From positions 20,004,501-20,068,500 of the forward strand of contig NC_091255.1 of assembly GCF_042477335.2 (NCBI RefSeq): a stretch of DNA of 64,000 nucleotides, in the 5' to 3' direction. The position numbers were made by a program, and so were the translations under genes. This DNA comes from Ovis canadensis. Lineage: Eukaryota > Chordata > Mammalia > Artiodactyla > Bovidae. Shown here in pieces: positions 13,301 to 24,394 of this stretch. Below the pieces are notes generated by a model, which saw only the letters and a program-made list of their open reading frames with translations, searched no databases and had not been told where the DNA came from. Each line of letters opens with the position of its first letter. Within the stretch, counting starts at the first letter, position 1.

Positions 13301-14359
13301 ATGTGAGGTGGCAGAAAGGGCCCTGCTCTCTGCAGTTAAGGGCATAAACTCTCTGGGTGCAGCCTTCTGAGAGGCTTAGAGAACACTCTGGCCCCATTTG
13401 ACACTCGACTTCAGGGCTTCCTGAGCATTCAGAAATCGGCTGTCTTGAACTGTGGCTGGCATGTTATTCACCCTCTCGCGTTGTCAGAGAACTTAAAGTC
13501 ACTGTCCGATGAAGGAGACCCTGTTTCCCTTTGGCCGTCAGCTCTTCACGGGCTTAAGGCATAACTAAGGACTCACACTGGCTTGAGAACATTCGGGCTC
13601 CTTTTCTCCAGCCCCCCTCCTTCAGCCAGAGAGCAGTCGTGCCCCTAACCAGCCAGGGTCTCTAGGGCAGCACAAGAACTCCACCTTGAGCAGGCCCCCA
13701 TAAACAAGCAATCAAGGGGATTTCTCAAAGTTGGGGTTTCGTTCGGGGGTGGGGCATCACTTCTTGGCTTGTGTAGAACCTGGTAACTGCCTAACCCTGC
13801 TGCTATGGGCAAGCGCCAAATGCCTCCCCTTCTCAGGGGTCGGGTTTATGTTCTCTTGGTTCTCCAGCTCAGGCAGTCTAGGACTCCATGACACAAGGTT
13901 CAGGAGAAACATCGAGAAACAGAAGTGTCCCAGGAAGGCCGATGGTACAGAGCACAAAGAAGAAAAGAGGGAGAGGCACCAGACAGGACACGGAGGAGCC
14001 AGGAGCCTGAGCAAAGCAAGCTGCCTTTCAAGGCTGCCCTGGGCGGGAGGCGGGGGGAGGAGGCGGACACAGGGGTCGGAGCGGTGAAAGTGGTCTCTGA
14101 AGTCAGTGGGCAGCTAGGCAGGGGGTTCTGTGAGAACCGTGCTGGCAGGGGATGAGGCTAGTGACTTTCCTAAGCACTAGGCTGGTGCAAGGAAAACTTT
14201 CTGCCAGAGAAATGAAAGACTGCGATGGATCCTTAATTGGCCAACATCATCACGGCCATTTAAAAATTATTATCATCATTCCCTGAGGTCCATCTCTAAG
14301 CCTCCATTAGGATCAGGCACAAATATCTGCCTGAAGCCAGTCACCTCTGGAAATGTGGG

Positions 14360-14398
<39 letters not shown>

Positions 14399-15214
14399 GG
14401 GAGAGGGAGGGAGGAGGCCTCATGCAGGTGCAGGAAACCCCACTGAGGAGAATCACAAATGCCTTTTGTTTAAAAAGGCAGGGGCCAGGCATGCCCAAAG
14501 AGCATGCCGGCCATTCATTTTCAAGAGACAAGGTTATTTCTGCAGCCTAAAAATGGAAGTTCTGGATCTTTCTCTTCTTTCCTTCCCTACATCCCAGCAG
14601 TAACAAGAAATAACCACCTCTCCCATTCACACCTATAATCCACTTAGCAATTTACCAAGCACTGCTCACAATATCCCTGGTTTGAATCTCAGAGTAACTG
14701 AAAAAGAAAGAACGGCAGGTAGGTCTACAGTCGCCATCCTGTCTGAACAAATACCTCTGAGCCACAGGAAATTTGGGGACTACCGCAAGTGCACACAGCT
14801 AGGATAAGGCAGGGCTCATGACACCTGGCCCCCACTGTCCTCAGTGAGTGCTCCATGAGGCACTCCCCTCACCACATCCCCCAATATATCTTCCCTCCCA
14901 TTCCCAAGTGCAGCAAACTCAAGCCCTGACATCTTGTTCCTTCCCTGATGGAAGCCCTGGCCATAGCACCTCCCTGACTTAGGCAAAAGGGCAGGGAAAT
15001 ACCCAGACCCCCATCCCCAACAAAACAAAAGAAAATCTGCAAGGCCTGTCAGTGGGCAGACTGGAAGGACCCAGCACCCCTACTCTGTGTACAGCAAACC
15101 ACCAGCTTTTTATGTCCTTTGACGCATCATTCCCTAAGCAGCTCGGCGGAAGTTCTCTAAAAAGGAGAAGAAAAACGCTGAGTAAATGCCGGACATTTCT
15201 CTAATTGTGATGAA
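13301..15214. other. TBX4 intron, mostly unique; one (TG)n tract
   Basis: No gene recognised. Bases 14240-14300 are AT-rich unique sequence (TTATTATCATCATTCC). A 20-unit TG microsatellite interrupts at 14361-14398. Confidence 0.5.
14361..14398. repeat. (TG)n microsatellite
   Basis: About 19 uninterrupted TG units inside a TBX4 intron, likely polymorphic. Confidence 0.95.
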
Positions 15215-15400
15215 CGGAATTCGCTAGCATTTACTGTGTGCTTACATGTGCCAGGAGCTGTGCTAGGGCTTTACAGGCAACTGTACAAAGACCTCTTATT
15301 TTACAGATGGAGATGAGGAGAGAGCAGAGACGCTGAAATACCTGGCCAGAGGGTTGCACAGATGGAAGGAGGTGAGCCGAACCGGAAGCCCCAAGTCGGA
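15215..15400 (-). mobile_element. MIR SINE relic
   Basis: GTGTGCTTACATGTGCCAGG, then CTCTTATTTTACAGATGGAG and GATGAGGAGAGAGCAGAGA are the typical antisense core and tail of a MIR. Confidence 0.65.
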
Positions 15401-15808
15401 CTCCCCATTCCTGGCGCCTGATGCTTCACCGTCTTATTCCTCAGAAAACTCAGCTAGGGGCCCACGGCCAGACAGAGGGACATTTTCACACCTAAACTGT
15501 ACCCCGGAGACCGAAATCGAGTGTGAGTTGGTGGAGGAGGCAGAGGAGAGGGAAGGGACTCCGGAACTGAACTTTCTCCAGGTTCGGTCTGCAGCAAGCC
15601 CCCTTCACCTGATAACCACCCCCCTCGCGGTTCCAGCCGCACCCGGGCCGCGCCACCCCAGCGAATGTCTCCATCCTGCCCGGGTCCGCGGCTTCCTCCT
15701 CTCTCCCTCTCCTCCCGGGTCTCTCCCACAGACACCAGCGCATTTTAAAGATGTTTCCACTTTATAAATCACTCCTCTCTGGCAGCCACCCGAGGACTGC
15801 TCCCCGAA

Positions 15809-15834
15809 CAACACACACACACATACACACACAC
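15809..15834. repeat. Short CA-rich microsatellite
   Basis: CA units interrupted once by ATA. Confidence 0.85.
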
Positions 15835-16355
15835 CCGAAGGGTGCCTTCTCCTTGGCTGAAGGGGACCGGCAACGGCCGAGCGGCACCCGTGAGATGAGA
15901 GCCTTGGGGTTCACGCTCCCCACCACCCCACCCCACAAAATTTAGGGAAATAGGAAAACATGGTCCAGTCCCCTTCTTCCATCTGTGGAGGGGCATCTCG
16001 AGTCCCCAGTCAATGCAACCCTGAGCAGGTCCCCAAAAAGGAGGCGGACAATGCTGCACCCCCACCCCCACGCCCCCAGGGCCCAAAAGTTCTGGAGCCG
16101 GGACCTCCGGCGGCGCGACCCGAATTTGCATTTCATTTGCATAACACTGCCCCGCCCCTGCCTCCGGTCCCGCGGGTCCCGCCGCTGCCTGGGCCTTGCA
16201 GCTCCCTACCGGCTGCCCTCGGCCAGTTCAGAAGCTCCGGCAGACCAGGAGCTAAGGCCTGAATGGCGGAGGAGGCTGAGTTGTTGTCCTCTGGGCTGAA
16301 GATCTAGGGGGCTGCTAAGAGAGCCCCTGGGGATCCCCACTGCCCCCGTCTGTCA

Positions 16356-16478
<123 letters not shown>

Positions 16479-17216
16479 CTAGGGAGGGCAGGGAGGGACT
16501 CGTGTCGGCCTGGCCCCAGGGCTCAGAAAGGAGGACACAGGCCCAAGGGGCCAAGCAGGACACTGCCAGCCCCGCTAGGAGCCCAGGCTCCCGGAGTCCT
16601 GGCAGATTTCGTTTCACAAAATGGTTCTGTACCATTGGTGAGTTTTAAAAAATGTGAATGTAATCAGTGAGTCTCCCGTCTTCGGAGCTGCACCTACAGA
16701 CGGGCCCACAGAGGACACGCACACCGATCTTGCCTGGGTCAACGACACACTCCTACACAAACATAAACACTCTACCCAACACGGCCACAGACTTGCGGGC
16801 AGACACACCGACCTGCCCCAGACCGACAGCGCCGCACTCGCAGGCGCGGCCTGCAGACCCGCACAGGCAGAGGGCGTGCACAGGGTCACGGTGACGTCCG
16901 TCCCCTCGGCCCCCGGAGCTGGACGGATTCCCGCAGCCACCGGACCAGGGGCCACTCTCCCCGCCTGGTCCCAAGGCTTTCGCCTCTCGTCCTCTCCAGG
17001 TCGAGGCGCCGGACCCTTTTCCCAGGCTCGCTGCACTGCGGGGTACCCCCTGTCGCCTGTCCCAGAGCAGCCTCGAGAGCGCAAAGTGGAGGAAGGACGA
17101 AAGGCAGAGAAGGCGCCCTGCCCGGGGGAGCGCGGCAGTCCTGCCCGCACTGAGGCGGGACCGGACCTCACCGGATCGACGCCGGACCTTCACGAGACGG
17201 CCGGCCGGGCCCTTAC
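16479..17216. other. TBX4 intron between coding exons 1 and 2
   Basis: A 738-base GC-rich intron. Bases 16614-16900 are CpG-bearing but contain no repeat I recognise. Confidence 0.7.
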
Positions 17217-17429
17217 CTGTTCGGCGGCGGCGGCGGTGGCGACGGCGACGTCGGCGCCGGGGCCCGGGGGGCTGGCGAGCGCGGCTCCGCTGAGGCCTGG
17301 CGCAGACAGCTCCGGCTCCGGGGCGTTGGCAGCGTTGACGGCGCTGGCGGCGCTGGCCTCGCCGAGCGCGGCTCCCGGGGCCCGGAAGGCCTCCTCGCTC
17401 TCCGACAGGCCCTTATCCTGCAGCATCTC
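17217..17429 (-). CDS. TBX4: TBX4 coding exon 1 with start codon
   Basis: The ATG is at 17424-17426 on the minus strand, and 210 coding bases give 70 residues beginning [18 protein letters not shown] and ending in an Ala-rich run before AEQ. This matches the known TBX4 N terminus, which is low-complexity, Ala/Pro-rich and outside the T-box. The donor GT is at 17215-17216 (GAACAG|gtaagg). Upstream of the ATG the minus strand reads gtgctgtgcccacag|GAG-ATG, a good acceptor placing the exon start at 17429 with only 3 nt of 5' UTR. This implies at least one transcript with an upstream non-coding exon, although a promoter directly upstream in the same CpG island is also possible. With the three downstream exons, 191 of roughly 545 TBX4 residues (usual mammalian length) fall in this window. 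Confidence 0.96.
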
Positions 17430-18680
17430 CTGTGGGCACAGCACACACGAGTCACATGCCCCGGTCCACACTTGCCTGGGACCCCGCAGCCCTCTGGAGC
17501 CTGGCCTTGAGGGGGCTTCGGCCCTGGCGCACGTGGACCCCGCCCCCTCCTGAGCTGGAGGAGGGAGAATACGCGGGGGCCAGGACCCTTTCCTCCTCCC
17601 TCCAGGTCTGGACCTGTGAGGGTTTGTGCGTGGTTCAAGGTCCTGCCTGCCCCTGGGTGTGGGGCTGTGCGAGGAGTAGGTCTGGGGGAAGGACCGCCCT
17701 CTCGGCATGGCCCCAGCTGCACCCCGAGTCCCTCCTCCTGCTGGGCTCTAGTGGAGCCTGAAGCCTGGTTCTTTTTCGGCTGATCCTCCATCACTGGGGT
17801 CCAGGCTCCCTCTTGGCCCAGGGCAGCTAGGACCCTTTCTGAGCTGGAGGAGAGGAGAGTCAGGCCAGGAGGGGAGGGCCCAGGTGCCGGGGGCTCCACA
17901 CCAGCAGAGAGGGCCTCTCTGTTGAGTGGCCTCTCAGGCCCTGGCTCACTCCCCTTCCCTAACCCACTCCCTCAGACAGCAACCAGGTAGATGATTCCTG
18001 AGCCAAAGGGTTTCCCTCCTTCACAGTCCCACTCCCTCACCACCTGTGTGGCACCCACTCGCGCACACACATACTCACAGCCAGACGCAGCTGGCAAGTC
18101 ACCCAAGGAGCCACATTTCCCTAGGGTCGCTCTGATTCAGGCCCTGAACTCAGCCAGGGGCACTCCAGCCGTGCCCTCACATGCACACTGGCTGGCTCGG
18201 TCACTCACATTTTTAGTTACAAAGGGCTCTGCTTTGCGGAAGGGACCCAGACCCCCTCCCAGCTAAGGACCAGGCCAGCTGGGTGGGCCCAGTTCACCAG
18301 CACAGCCTAGTCCTGCCCCTTCCCCAAGCAACTAGGACTATTCACCCTCTTGCTCATGTGCCTGCTCCCTTCTGGAAGCTGGTCCTGGGATGTCAGGATG
18401 AAAGCCCAGCCTGCAAGGACCTACCTGTCCTGCCTCCATCATGGGTGCAACCCTGCATTATCTCTGCCTCTCCTTTCCACCTCCTAGCTCTTCTCCCTTC
18501 ATCTGGATCTGGGCAAGCTCTAGGGAGGCTTTCTAAATGTCCAGCTGCCTCTTTTGTGACCAAATGTTCCCCCTTTCTCCTCCTACCTTCTTTCTGTCCT
18601 CCCCAGGATCTCTCTGGGCATTCCACGGCCCAGGCCTCTCATCCACTGGCCTCCTCATCCCAGGCCTAGACATCGGCTCC
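17430..18680. other. TBX4 5' intron, unique sequence
   Basis: Sequence between the start-codon exon and the 18.7-kb motif cluster. GC-moderate, with no repeat or gene recognised. Minus-strand frames through 17899 are continuations of the exon frame. Confidence 0.5.
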
Positions 18681-18689
18681 CAGGGCCTC

Positions 18690-18785
18690 ACAAAGTAAAC
18701 AAGCCAAGTGCAACCGAGGAGATAAAAAGGGGCCGGGGCCAGTTGGGGCTGGGAAAAGCCCATAAAGATAAGGCCGACAGCCCTG
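18690..18785. promoter_or_regulatory. FOX / NKX2 / HOX / GATA motif cluster near the TBX4 start
   Basis: Within 95 bases lie GTAAACA (18695-18701, a perfect forkhead core), CCAAGTG (18704-18710, NKX2-like), CCATAAA (18770-18776, posterior HOX/CDX-like) and AGATAAG (18776-18782, GATA). The block is unique, about 1.3 kb upstream of the TBX4 ATG. A FOX plus NKX2 combination fits lung mesenchyme biology, but this is inference from motifs. Confidence 0.3.
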
Positions 18786-18979
18786 CCGGTCCTTGAGCCA
18801 CAGGCACGGAGGAGGCAGGCCCGCGGGGCATAGCCAATGCCAGCACGGTCCCTGGGCCACAGGCGGGTTGCGGGACTGAGCCTAGAAACCCAGGAGACCC
18901 CACGCAAGGGGACACCGCACCACCACCACGAGGGTGGTTATGCACTCTGGCCCAGGCGTTGGTTCCGATTATATCTGGG

Positions 18980-19514
18980 GTCAGCCTGGATGGGCCCCCG
19001 GGGTCGGCTGGTCCAGGTGTGGCGGCCTCCGGGCCGGGAGGGGCCGCCTGGTGAGACGCTCTCCTGGCCGGTAGGTCCCCTGCGGGGCACTTGTCACGCG
19101 ACGCCCCACGACTTGCGCCGCGCTCTCGGTCCTGCCCCGTGCGGAGCACATCCGCGGCCCGCGGTCACTGAGCGCCAGTCCCGACGAGGGACGAGTGCTG
19201 TGCGGGGCTCTCCTTCCCCAACTCGAGGTTCGCCTCTTCCCTGTCTCTCAGCCACGCAGCCACATCCCGGCATCCCGACGATTCGCCTTCCCTGGATCTC
19301 TCCGCTCGTTTTTGTCTTCCCGCCCGGCACAAGCAGACCCGAGGTCCGGTCCACTCGGACCCCTAGACCCGGCGCGCTGGGACGCCGGTACCACCAGGTC
19401 CGGCACCAGCCAAGGGCCGCGGCCGGCGCTCGCCCTGCTCGTAGAGCCCTCAGCGGGCGCGGCCGGTCGGCTCCGCGCCCTGTGCACTCGGGTCCGTCAC
19501 TTTCAGCTGTCTCG
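18980..19514. other. CpG island upstream of TBX4 coding start
   Basis: CpG-dense block with frequent CGCGG and GGCCG words that ends abruptly at about 19514, where AT-rich repeat sequence starts. It is probably the proximal half of one larger TBX4 CpG domain. Confidence 0.65.
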
Positions 19515-20860
19515 TTTTTTAAGGATAGCATTTTTCTTTCCGTTTCTAGATTACTGGTGATACTTTTCTTGTGCCGGGGGAATTGTTAACAGTTTATACT
19601 ATTTTAAGCATTTTAATTATCTTTATTATCAGAGTAGTATTCTGGCCAGTTCAATAACATTAAAACTATCCTATCACACACTAGTTATTAGTGCTTTTAT
19701 TTGTAATACTGTGTGGTTAAAGTACTGGTTTGATTTGTTAATTCGTCATTATCAAATATGTTGTTATGGCTTCCCTGTGATATCATTCTAGGGCCTCCTG
19801 GCATGTCAGTAATTCTATTAGTATTCTACTAATACTTAGGCAATCATTAAATGCAGTCTTCCAATAGATCATGTTAATCTATCATTATTTTTACTCTGTA
19901 TCCCTAAAATACAGGGATAAAATTAAATCCGTGGCTGGTTCCGCAGTCTCCGTTCTTGGTCACAGTTTCGACAATTTATTTACCATAATATTATTGTTCT
20001 CAATATTCACATTAATTTTTTTCACATCCGTATAACACTCTTTGTTATTTTACCGTTACTTGTTTTGTTAAGATTGTTCATAATACTCCAGGTATTCTTC
20101 ATCACATTGTTACAATATCTCGTTACTCCATCATTATTTGTAATGTTGTGGATCTTAATTCGCTAGTTATTTTTCATCACATCATTACTTCTCGTTACTT
20201 TGTCATAATTTGTCATATTGTTGTAGCTCTTAATACTCTGATTATTTTTCATCACATTGGTACACTACTTCTTATTACTCTATCATTATTTATACTGTTG
20301 TTGGGACTATTAAAACCTTGGTCATAAATTGTCATATTACTCCAGTAATTCTTGTTGCTCTCTTTATTTATAGTACTATTGCTCTTAAGATTTTGGTTAA
20401 CATTTATTATAATAATTCACTACAGCATCAATAATAAATTATATTATAGTATTCTGTCAATACTAATATTAGTCTTTCCCTTATTAGTATTTTCATTGTT
20501 CACCTTTTTCCTATGGTTTTATCATTTTGACACTATTGCTCTTTCTTATTCTATTGCTATTGATTTTAATACTACTGATTTTAACATTCTTCTCACATTA
20601 TTCCATCACTTTATCTATGATTCTTTCAAATTTGAGGTTACAGTTTTCACTTCGTTTTAAGAATGACTATTATTTTATTCTTTTAAAGTCCCGAGTACTC
20701 TGTTATGCCGTTTAGCCCTGCTTTTTGGGTAATGGCTTATATTTTGGTAATTCTTGACCGTGGATCATTATTTACATATGATCATTATTTATATATATTT
20801 ATATATCCTTGCTTTAATTTTGACGACCCTGTTGCATCAAAGGCTCTAAAGTCCAATGTT
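19515..20860. repeat. AT-rich degenerate tandem array, period about 75 bp
   Basis: Units begin with TCATCACATT-like text at 20022, 20099, 20174, 20249 and 20322 (spacings 77, 75, 75, 73). Each continues with CGTTACTC-like, ATCATTATTTGTAAT-like and TCTTAAT-like segments, then a TTATTTTT end. Related but more eroded units are visible from about 19620 (for example CTAGTTATTAGTGC, ATTTGTAATACTGTGTGG) to about 20650. The plus strand is T-rich throughout. I do not recognise it as any named interspersed repeat. Small open frames here (20352-20660 plus) are Leu/Ile/Phe-rich consequences of the base composition. Confidence 0.7.
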
Positions 20861-21275
20861 CTCATCACACACAGTTCCACATCGATATTCGCCAAGTACC
20901 GGGCCCTCAACCTTGGCCTTTCTTCTTCTGCAAACGCCAATTTCAAGACCACCGCTCTGCGTGTCTCATCCTAACCTTGTTCCTTTGGCGCTGGCGCTGT
21001 CCTCCCTATGCTCTTGGGTCCTCAGACCCAATTCGCCCGGCTGCTCGGAGGAGAGGTCTTGAGCCACGACCGCTGGGAGTCGGGCCGAGGCGGCAGCCGG
21101 ATCGGAAAACACTTCGCGCCGCCCTCTTGCCGCCTTGACCGCCCCCGAAGTTCTTACCCCGGTCCCGTTACTCGCCCCCTTTCCAGCTCATCCTCTTCCA
21201 CCTTGCAACCTCACCCTGGTTTCGGGGTGGCCCCTGTCCCTCACACCCTGCTCACCCACCCACGCCGGGACCCTC

Positions 21276-21450
21276 ACTCACCCTAACTGCTCTGCCGCAA
21301 GCGCTGGTGCTCGCGGCCCGAGGTCCACTGCAAGCCCAGGTCCGAGGAGCCCGGGTCAGCCGGGACTCCGACTCGGGGCCGCTGGGTCAGGGTCCCGCTG
21401 CCCGCCGCGCCCTCGGGGCCGGACGCATCCCGGTTCTGGAGCGGGCCCTT
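21276..21450 (-). promoter_or_regulatory. TBX4: Candidate non-coding first exon and donor of TBX4
   Basis: On the minus strand GTGAGT lies at 21281-21276, preceded by GCAGTTAGG, a strong splice donor with the exon ending at 21282. The CRE and PBX-PREP sites lie 245-265 bases further upstream. A leader exon here spliced to the acceptor at 17430-17431 would give the 5' UTR implied by the GAG-ATG junction. The transcription start position is not determined, and 21450 is a nominal limit. Confidence 0.35.
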
Positions 21451-21526
21451 GATCTCCGAGGCTGCACTTCGGGGCCTCAGCTCCCTCCCCTCCTCCCTCC
21501 CTCCGGGGCCGCCCCCCTCCCCGCGC

Positions 21527-21547
21527 TGACGTCGCCGCTGTCAATCA
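21527..21547 (-). promoter_or_regulatory. CRE-like site plus PBX-PREP/MEIS decamer
   Basis: The minus strand reads TGATTGACAG (21547-21538), the exact consensus for PBX-PREP/MEIS heterodimers. Three bases later comes CGACGTCA (21534-21527), a near-perfect CREB/ATF site. The pair sits in the centre of the upstream CpG island, in the orientation of TBX4 transcription. Confidence 0.5.
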
Positions 21548-22704
21548 GTCCGCGCCCGCCGCCCCCCGGGGAGGGGGCTCAGGGTCCCTGGGCTCCGCTG
21601 CCGCGGGACCCCGAGCTCCGAGCGGGCTGCCGTCTCCCCCAGCGCGCGGCCCGCTGCCCTCTCCGCGGCCCTTGGGCCCCGCCGGCCGGCCCGGGCTGGG
21701 CTGGGAGCCCCGCAAGGTTTAGATTAGAGGGGGCAGGAAGAGAGGGCGAGCGGCCCGGCCGCGCCGCGCGGCTCCCACCCGAGGCTCGACAACCCGGACG
21801 GCCCGCCGGCCGGCCCGGAGCGGCGGCGCGGCCCGCATCCCGGGACGCCGCACCCCGGGGTCAGCGGGGCCGGGTCCCGCTTCCAGACGGCCGGCCTGCG
21901 CGGAGCCGCGGACCGCCGGGACCCCGCCCGCACGCGCCGCGGTCCGAGCCCGCTCCTGGGGCCGTGCCCGCCGCGCACCCGCGCCCCGCCGGCCCGCACG
22001 GCGGCTCCCGACCATGCCAGCCACACATTCTCACACCTCCGCGCGCCGGCCCGCGCTTGCGCCTGCGGTCGGGCCCTGGGCCTTGTCGCGACGGCCGGGC
22101 CCGGGCCTCGTCTGGGACCGACCCCGCTGCTCACCGGCCCGCGCTCTTCCGGGCCCACCGAGCCCTGCAGTTGGGCGCGGGGGTCACGGGTGAGGGCAGG
22201 CCCTGCGCCCAGGCGGGGAGGAGGCCCCGTGGCCCGGGCCTGCAGCGGCGGCGGCGGCGAGGAGGTGCGGCGCCGGCCTGAATCGGAGCCCAGGCCCAGG
22301 CTCCGAGGTGCCAGCGCTTGGCAGAGCCTCTTGGGGAAACTGCGGCCGAGGGCCAGGACTCTGCCAGCAGCTTCTCGAGATCCCGGAGGGCTGAAGAGGA
22401 AGCCCAATGCCTGCGACAGTCTAAGAAGCCCAGACGGCTTCGCACCGAGCCAGCCGGCCTCTGGGTCTCGAAAGTGAGTGCCCCTCAGCGGTCTAGACCT
22501 CCCTGCCCGGCCTCTGTCTCACTTATCTCCATGTCTCCATGTCTGTCTGTGCCTCCCCGCAGGCCCCTGCAGCTGCACAGGCAGGAAGTCCCATGTGGAC
22601 GGCAGCCCATGCCCAGCCTGCCCACTCATGTGCAAAGGCCCCGGAGTCCTTGGTCAACAGAATTCCTAGATAAGCTCCTCAGTTCTCAGCATGGGCTGCA
22701 TCCT

Positions 22705-22867
22705 CAGTGGTGTTCCAACCTCTCCAATCAGCCTCTGTTCCTTTCCAGATTCTGACCTCAAAAGCAGATTCATGGGAACAGGACAGGGAAAATCCTTTGC
22801 TGGATGTCTCCGTCCCTTTTATAATGCTAGGAGATGGAGAGCGGGGCATCAAGGCTTTCCCCACCCC
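22705..22867 (+). repeat. 163-bp inverted repeat, left arm
   Basis: The reverse complement of this segment recurs at 23799-23961 with no gap and, by eye, only two mismatches (about 98.8% identity). The left arm starts CAGTGGTGTTCC and ends GGCTTTCCCCACCCC. It is not a transposon family I recognise. Confidence 0.9.
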
Positions 22868-23798
22868 CTGCACACAAAGCGGGAAGGAGAACACCAACTC
22901 AAGAAAAGCCAGCTGCCCTTCTCAGGAGCCTGTGATGCTGGTCCATCGTGGGCCCACTGCCCAAGAATCCCTGTCTCTCCCCATCAGTACCAGAGCCTGT
23001 GGCCCCATCTTCCCTTCATGACTTCTCTCATGGAGCAGGCCCTGGTCATGGAGTCCCAAACCAGGAAGGGAAAGTAAGGTCTGAGAGAGGTGAAGAAGCT
23101 TAATCCTCCTCTAATTGTGCCTCCTCCTGGAGTAGAGCCAGGGAAAGCCCTGGTATTTCAGGAGATGCCTGGGGAGTCATGTTTCCTGTGTTAGGGAGAA
23201 CTGGATGACATTCCTCAGGGTCTGGCCCAAGCCCCCTCCCATGTCTTCTCCAATAGCCTGGAGGGAAATCCCTGGCAGGTAAATATCATTTGGACTAACC
23301 AAGCAACTACTGTGTGGCATGCTGAACAGGGAGGGCAGTCAATCACCAGCACCATGGGAAGACCAGAGTTAGGCCAGACCCTGGAAAGAGTTTCCTGACA
23401 GTCATGGAGGAAGTTCATAATGAGACCATCTAATGTAGCTCTTTAGAGAAGCTATAGAGTGGAAACTTCCTAGCAGTTCAAGGCTTTCTGGAGACTCATG
23501 AGAGATAACCTAAATCAAAATTGACCAGTTCATGATGATGTGGAGAAATGTGATATGGAAGAGACAGGCTAGGTTTTGGTGACTAAAAGGAAGGGGCAAA
23601 CCAGCCAGCAACTGAGGAAGAAAAGGGGAGAGGTTATATGCACAAATTCTCCATTACTAGAATGGAATACATTATTTTGTTGATTCTAAGAAACACATTT
23701 TTTTTTCACATTTTGACATCTCTTAAATTAGGATGCACCTTAACATCAATGGTGTGTCATAGTTTAAGTAGCAGTTTTATTTTTCTTAGTGGTACATA
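22868..23798. other. Spacer between inverted repeat arms
   Basis: 931 bases of unique sequence flanked by the 163-bp inverted repeats. No gene or known repeat is recognised. Flipping of this segment between the arms is possible in principle. Confidence 0.5.
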
Positions 23799-23961
23799 GG
23801 GGTGGGGAAAGCCTTGATGCCCTGCTCTCCATCTCCTAGCATTATAAAAGGGACGGAGACATCCAGCAAAGGATTTTCTCTGTCCTGTTCCCATGAATCT
23901 GCTTTTGAGGTCAGAATCTGGAAAGGAACAGAGGCTGATTGGAGAGGTTGGAACACCACTG
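23799..23961 (-). repeat. 163-bp inverted repeat, right arm
   Basis: Inverted copy of 22705-22867. The right end abuts the first bases of a Bov-tA SINE. Confidence 0.9.
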
Positions 23962-24166
23962 TCTTCCCTGGTGGCTCATATGGTAAAGCGTCTGCCTGCA
24001 ATGCAGGAGACCCAGGTTTGATCCCTGGGCTGGGAAGATCTCCTGGAGAATGAAACGGCAACCCACTCCAGTACTCTTGCCTGGAGAATCCCACAGGTGG
24101 AGGAGCCTGGTAGGCTACAGTCCATGGGGTTGCAAAGAGTCGGACACGACTGAGTGACTTCACATA
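23962..24166 (+). mobile_element. Bov-tA SINE
   Basis: Near-consensus copy: GTCTTCCCTGGTGGCTCAT, then GCAATGCAGGAGACCCAGG, TTTGATCCCTGGGCTGGGA, and AGAGTCGGACACGACTGAG at the end. It begins exactly at the inner/outer edge of the inverted repeat arm. Confidence 0.93.
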
Positions 24167-24394
24167 GAGTAATAGATAGGATAGTTTACAATTGATGAAG
24201 TATAGTATTTGCTGATAAATGGCCTGTGGAGAAAAGGAAAAGACCAAATTTTCCCTCCAAGGACAGATGCGAGGAGTTCAAAGTACAAACACTCTCCTCA
24301 ACTAGCTGAGCTAAGTTGATCATAGCCAAGTGTCTATAACACCACCTTGGGTTACTCAGGGGAAGAGTCTCAGGTTTGGTGTCAGACTGTCCAA

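Larger units (their letters stand above)
20960..22480. other. Upstream CpG island, probable TBX4 distal promoter
   Basis: Very high GC and CpG density, peaking at 21480-22300. A 324-codon plus-strand frame (21307-22281) and a 227-codon minus-strand frame are stop-poor because of GC content and show only Pro/Arg/Gly-rich low-complexity sequence. In human, TBX4 has an alternative first exon about 4 kb upstream of the coding start (from memory), which would map here. Confidence 0.65.

Noticed and set aside
16654-17553. 299-codon plus-strand open frame over TBX4 exon 1
   Set aside because: It is antisense to the verified TBX4 start exon and has no recognisable domain.
21307-22281. 324-codon plus-strand open frame in the CpG island
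   Set aside because: Pro/Arg/Gly-rich low-complexity translation with equally long frames on the opposite strand. GC content alone explains the lack of stops.
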